Shown: positions 60,301 through 61,026 of the stretch, piece after piece | How positions within the stretch are numbered: the stretch's first letter is position 1 | Layout: each line of letters opens with the position of its first letter | Origin: Flavobacteriales bacterium | GTDB lineage: Bacteria > Bacteroidota > Bacteroidia > Flavobacteriales_D > Crocinitomicaceae | Reading direction: 5' to 3' | DNA length: 61,026 nt | NCBI GenBank assembly: GCA_947474675.1 | Contig: CANJKA010000010.1 | Span: forward strand, 1 to 61,026 | Program-made: the position numbers and the translations under genes | The notes under the pieces: generated by a model | Told to the model about the DNA's origin: nothing | Seen by the model: the letters and a program-made list of their open reading frames with translations, nothing else | Database searches by the model: none

Positions 60301-61026
60301 GAATAAGTTCCCGTTCCTGTTGTTTGAATATTAGCAATTGTAGGATTTTGCAACGTTGATGTAAAACCGTTTGGTCCACTCCATGCGTAAGTCGCTCCTG
60401 CAATTAATGAAGATCCTAAAGAAAGAGTTGTCCCAACACAAGGTGTATTATCGTTTACTGTTACCGCTGAAGATACAACAGGTAATGTTTGAACCGTTAC
60501 AACAATCGATGAATTTGAACTTGATACTGAAGAACAACCTGTAGTAGTATTTGTTACAACCAATGAATAAGTTCCAGTTCCATTTGTTTGAATATTAGCA
60601 ATCGTTGGATTTTGCAGAGTTGAAGTAAATCCATTTGGTCCACTCCAAGCATACGTTGATCCTGCAACCAATGTAGAACCTAAAGAAAGTGTTGTTCCAA
60701 CACAAGGAGTTGTACTATTTACAGTTACCGCTGAAGAAATAACAGGTAAAGCATTTACTGTAACCCCAATTGATGAATTTGCACTTGCAACTGAAGAACA
60801 TCCTGTAGTAGTATTTGTTACAACCAATGAATATGTTCCTGCTCCATTAGTTTGAATATTAGCAATCGATGGATTTTGTAAAGTTGATGTAAATCCATTT
60901 GGTCCACTCCATGCGTAAGTTGATCCTGCAACCAATGATGATCCTAAGTTTAGAGTTGTCCCAACACAAGGAGTTGTACTATTTACTGTTACCGCTGAAG
61001 ACACAACAGGAACTGTATTGACAACA
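57384..61026 (-). CDS. C-terminal part of a giant T9SS surface protein (runs off the window)
   Basis: At least 1214 codons; the frame is open to the window end with no start codon in place. Eleven Ig/PKD-like repeats of exactly 88 residues (264 bp) are followed by about two further, more divergent units. Then comes a gliding-motility-type (CHU_C, type B) T9SS sorting domain: ITPNNDGENEFFVIEWLEQY, LHIYNRWGEQIF and SGTYFYILNLDKNTVRKGTI. It is exported and anchored on the cell surface. The repeats carry paired Cys. It is probably the same gene as the fragment at 1-1041, so the real protein is well over 1500 residues. An adhesin is the best guess. Confidence 0.9.
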   Translation of the reverse strand, partial: VVNTVPVVSSAVTVNSTTPCVGTTLNLGSSLVAGSTYAWSGPNGFTSTLQNPSIANIQTNGAGTYSLVVTNTTTGCSSVASANSSIGVTVNALPVISSAVTVNSTTPCVGTTLSLGSTLVAGSTYAWSGPNGFTSTLQNPTIANIQTNGTGTYSLVVTNTTTGCSSVSSSNSSIVVTVQTLPVVSSAVTVNDNTPCVGTTLSLGSSLIAGATYAWSGPNGFTSTLQNPTIANIQTTGTGTYSLVITNTTTGCSSVPDINSTIGVVVNALPVLPSAITVNNTTPCVGTTLNLGSSLITGATYAWSGPNGFTSTLQNPTIANIQVAGAGTYSLVVTNTSTSCPSITSTNSSIAVTVNTLPVLPSAVTVNSTTPCVGTTLNLGSSLFAGSTYAWSGPNGFTSTLQNPSIANIQTNGAGTYSLVVTNTATGCSSVASGNSSIGVVVNVLPVLSNFVLLSNPSPCINSSVSFSAPLLAGTTYSWSGPNGFTSTLQYPIISNIQPINNGTYTLIITNTATGCSSIPDINSSANLTVELAPVISSAVTVNNTTPCVGTTLNLNSVYDPFFAYLWSGPNGFTSILQNPTISNIQLAGSGTYSLNVMDMNTGCSSVVSANSSVAVTVNALPVVSSAVTVNDNTPCVGTTLNLGSPLIAGSTYAWSGPNGFTSTLQNPTIDNIQVADAGMYSLVVTNTATGCSSVASANSSIGVTVTALPIVSAFILVNDNTPCLGTNVDFIAPLIAGSTYAWSGPNGFTSTLQNPTITNIQVAGTGTYSLVITNTATGCSSVVSPTTQTSLNILPLPVISPSVTVNDNTPCVGTTLSLGSSLVAGSTYSWSGPNGFTSTLQNPTIDNIQAGGTGVYTLVLTNAATGCSSENTINSQVYVNVEVSPILTNTVTVSDNTPCVNQTIMLSSDIITGASYLWNGPNGFTSALQNPTISNIQIAGSGTYSLVVTNTATGCSSVANINSSLIVAVSQIPTFNLQDSVLECSSSVSTISLGNFDNYYWSTGESTNSINVSNTGWYSVYVGNNGCNSLVDSTYIELFTSEINIKTPGQICVGDFVEFEGVGGGSYLWNGPNGFTSTNAFNSILSVNDQNLGTYNLLVTFPNGCHSNSEFELETLGDKICHEIPEIITPNNDGENEFFVIEWLEQYPDNNLHIYNRWGEQIFNAENYKNDFNGISNQKFNVNELLLPSGTYFYILNLDKNTVRKGTIEIQY
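58261..61026 (-). repeat. Tandem array of exactly 264-bp (88-codon) repeats
   Basis: The GGTCCACTCC-type signature of each unit occurs at 58261, 58525, 58789, 59053, 59317, 59581, 59845, 60109, 60373, 60637 and 60901: eleven positions, each exactly 264 apart. The next would be at 61165, outside the window. Units differ by scattered substitutions but not by indels. The same repeat occurs in the gene at 1158-2774 and in the fragment at 1-1041. Confidence 0.95.

Noticed and set aside
58261..61026. CRISPR or noncoding repeat
   Set aside because: The 264-bp units are coding, in frame and structured like Ig/PKD domains.
1..61026. Exact terminal overlap proving circularity
   Set aside because: The last bases do not repeat the first ones; the join would also be one base out of frame. 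Circularity is inferred from gene continuity only.
1..61026. tRNA or rRNA genes
   Set aside because: No cloverleaf-like or rRNA-like GC-rich conserved stretch was noticed by eye; a covariance search was not possible.

Overview
The window is a very AT-rich segment from a Bacteroidetes, most likely a member of the Flavobacteriia. Three things point there: promoter boxes of the Bacteroidetes TAnnTTTG type, secreted proteins ending in type IX secretion (T9SS) sorting domains including a gliding-motility-type C-terminus, and a Bacteroidetes-style conjugation operon (TraE/F/G/I/J/K/M/N/O). It carries iterons, a candidate initiator, a ParA partition locus, a serine recombinase with a candidate res site, an oriT with relaxase and coupling protein, and a mating-pair system. 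It therefore reads as a self-transmissible plasmid. Both window ends lie inside one minus-strand repeat gene: its start codon is at 1041 and its C-terminus at 57384. The element is probably circular and was opened inside that gene's 264-bp repeat array.

Layout. 1-14970 (minus strand): the conjugation operon. It runs from small membrane proteins (14970-13603) through TraF, the VirB4-type ATPase TraG, TraI, TraJ, TraK, TraM and TraN to a T9SS-secreted 754-residue protein, TraO, a lipoprotein and two very repetitive surface proteins. 15203-20209: replication region, with two oppositely oriented iteron clusters (15810-16118 and 17743-18154) flanking a set of tiny genes, then a candidate initiator at 19088. 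20229-27196: accessory genes (ankyrin-like proteins, RadC-like protein, lipoproteins, M23 peptidase, OB-fold/SSB proteins). 27232-28379 (minus): ParA partition operon. 28380-29241: a large noncoding block with centromere-like palindromes, 24-bp repeats and a probable oriT.

29242-41639 (plus): MobC-like protein, relaxase, VirD4-type coupling protein, a Toprim primase-like protein and a 1839-residue methyltransferase-helicase fusion. 42455-49864 (plus): DUF932 protein, helicase with five helicase-associated repeats, topoisomerase III and a BlaI-like repressor. 49996-54064: an AAA ATPase facing a minus-strand restriction-modification-like operon (EcoRI-type adenine methylase, DUF262-HNH nuclease, GNAT-like protein). 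54280-57316: serine recombinase with a res-like site, then PcfK-like and PcfJ-like genes. 57384 to the end: the C-terminal part of the giant T9SS protein.

How the parts fit. The relaxase nicks at oriT next to 29.2 kb, the coupling protein hands DNA to the Tra channel, and single-strand-binding, primase, topoisomerase and antirestriction-like proteins would support establishment in the recipient. The T9SS proteins are translationally coupled to tra genes, which suggests surface adhesins for mating. A long promoter-like module in four copies and a short TTTAAATCTAAAGA element recur in front of operons across the element and may coordinate them. No rRNA, tRNA, CRISPR array or insertion sequence was recognised. 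All functional calls come from reading motifs and context; no database search was possible.
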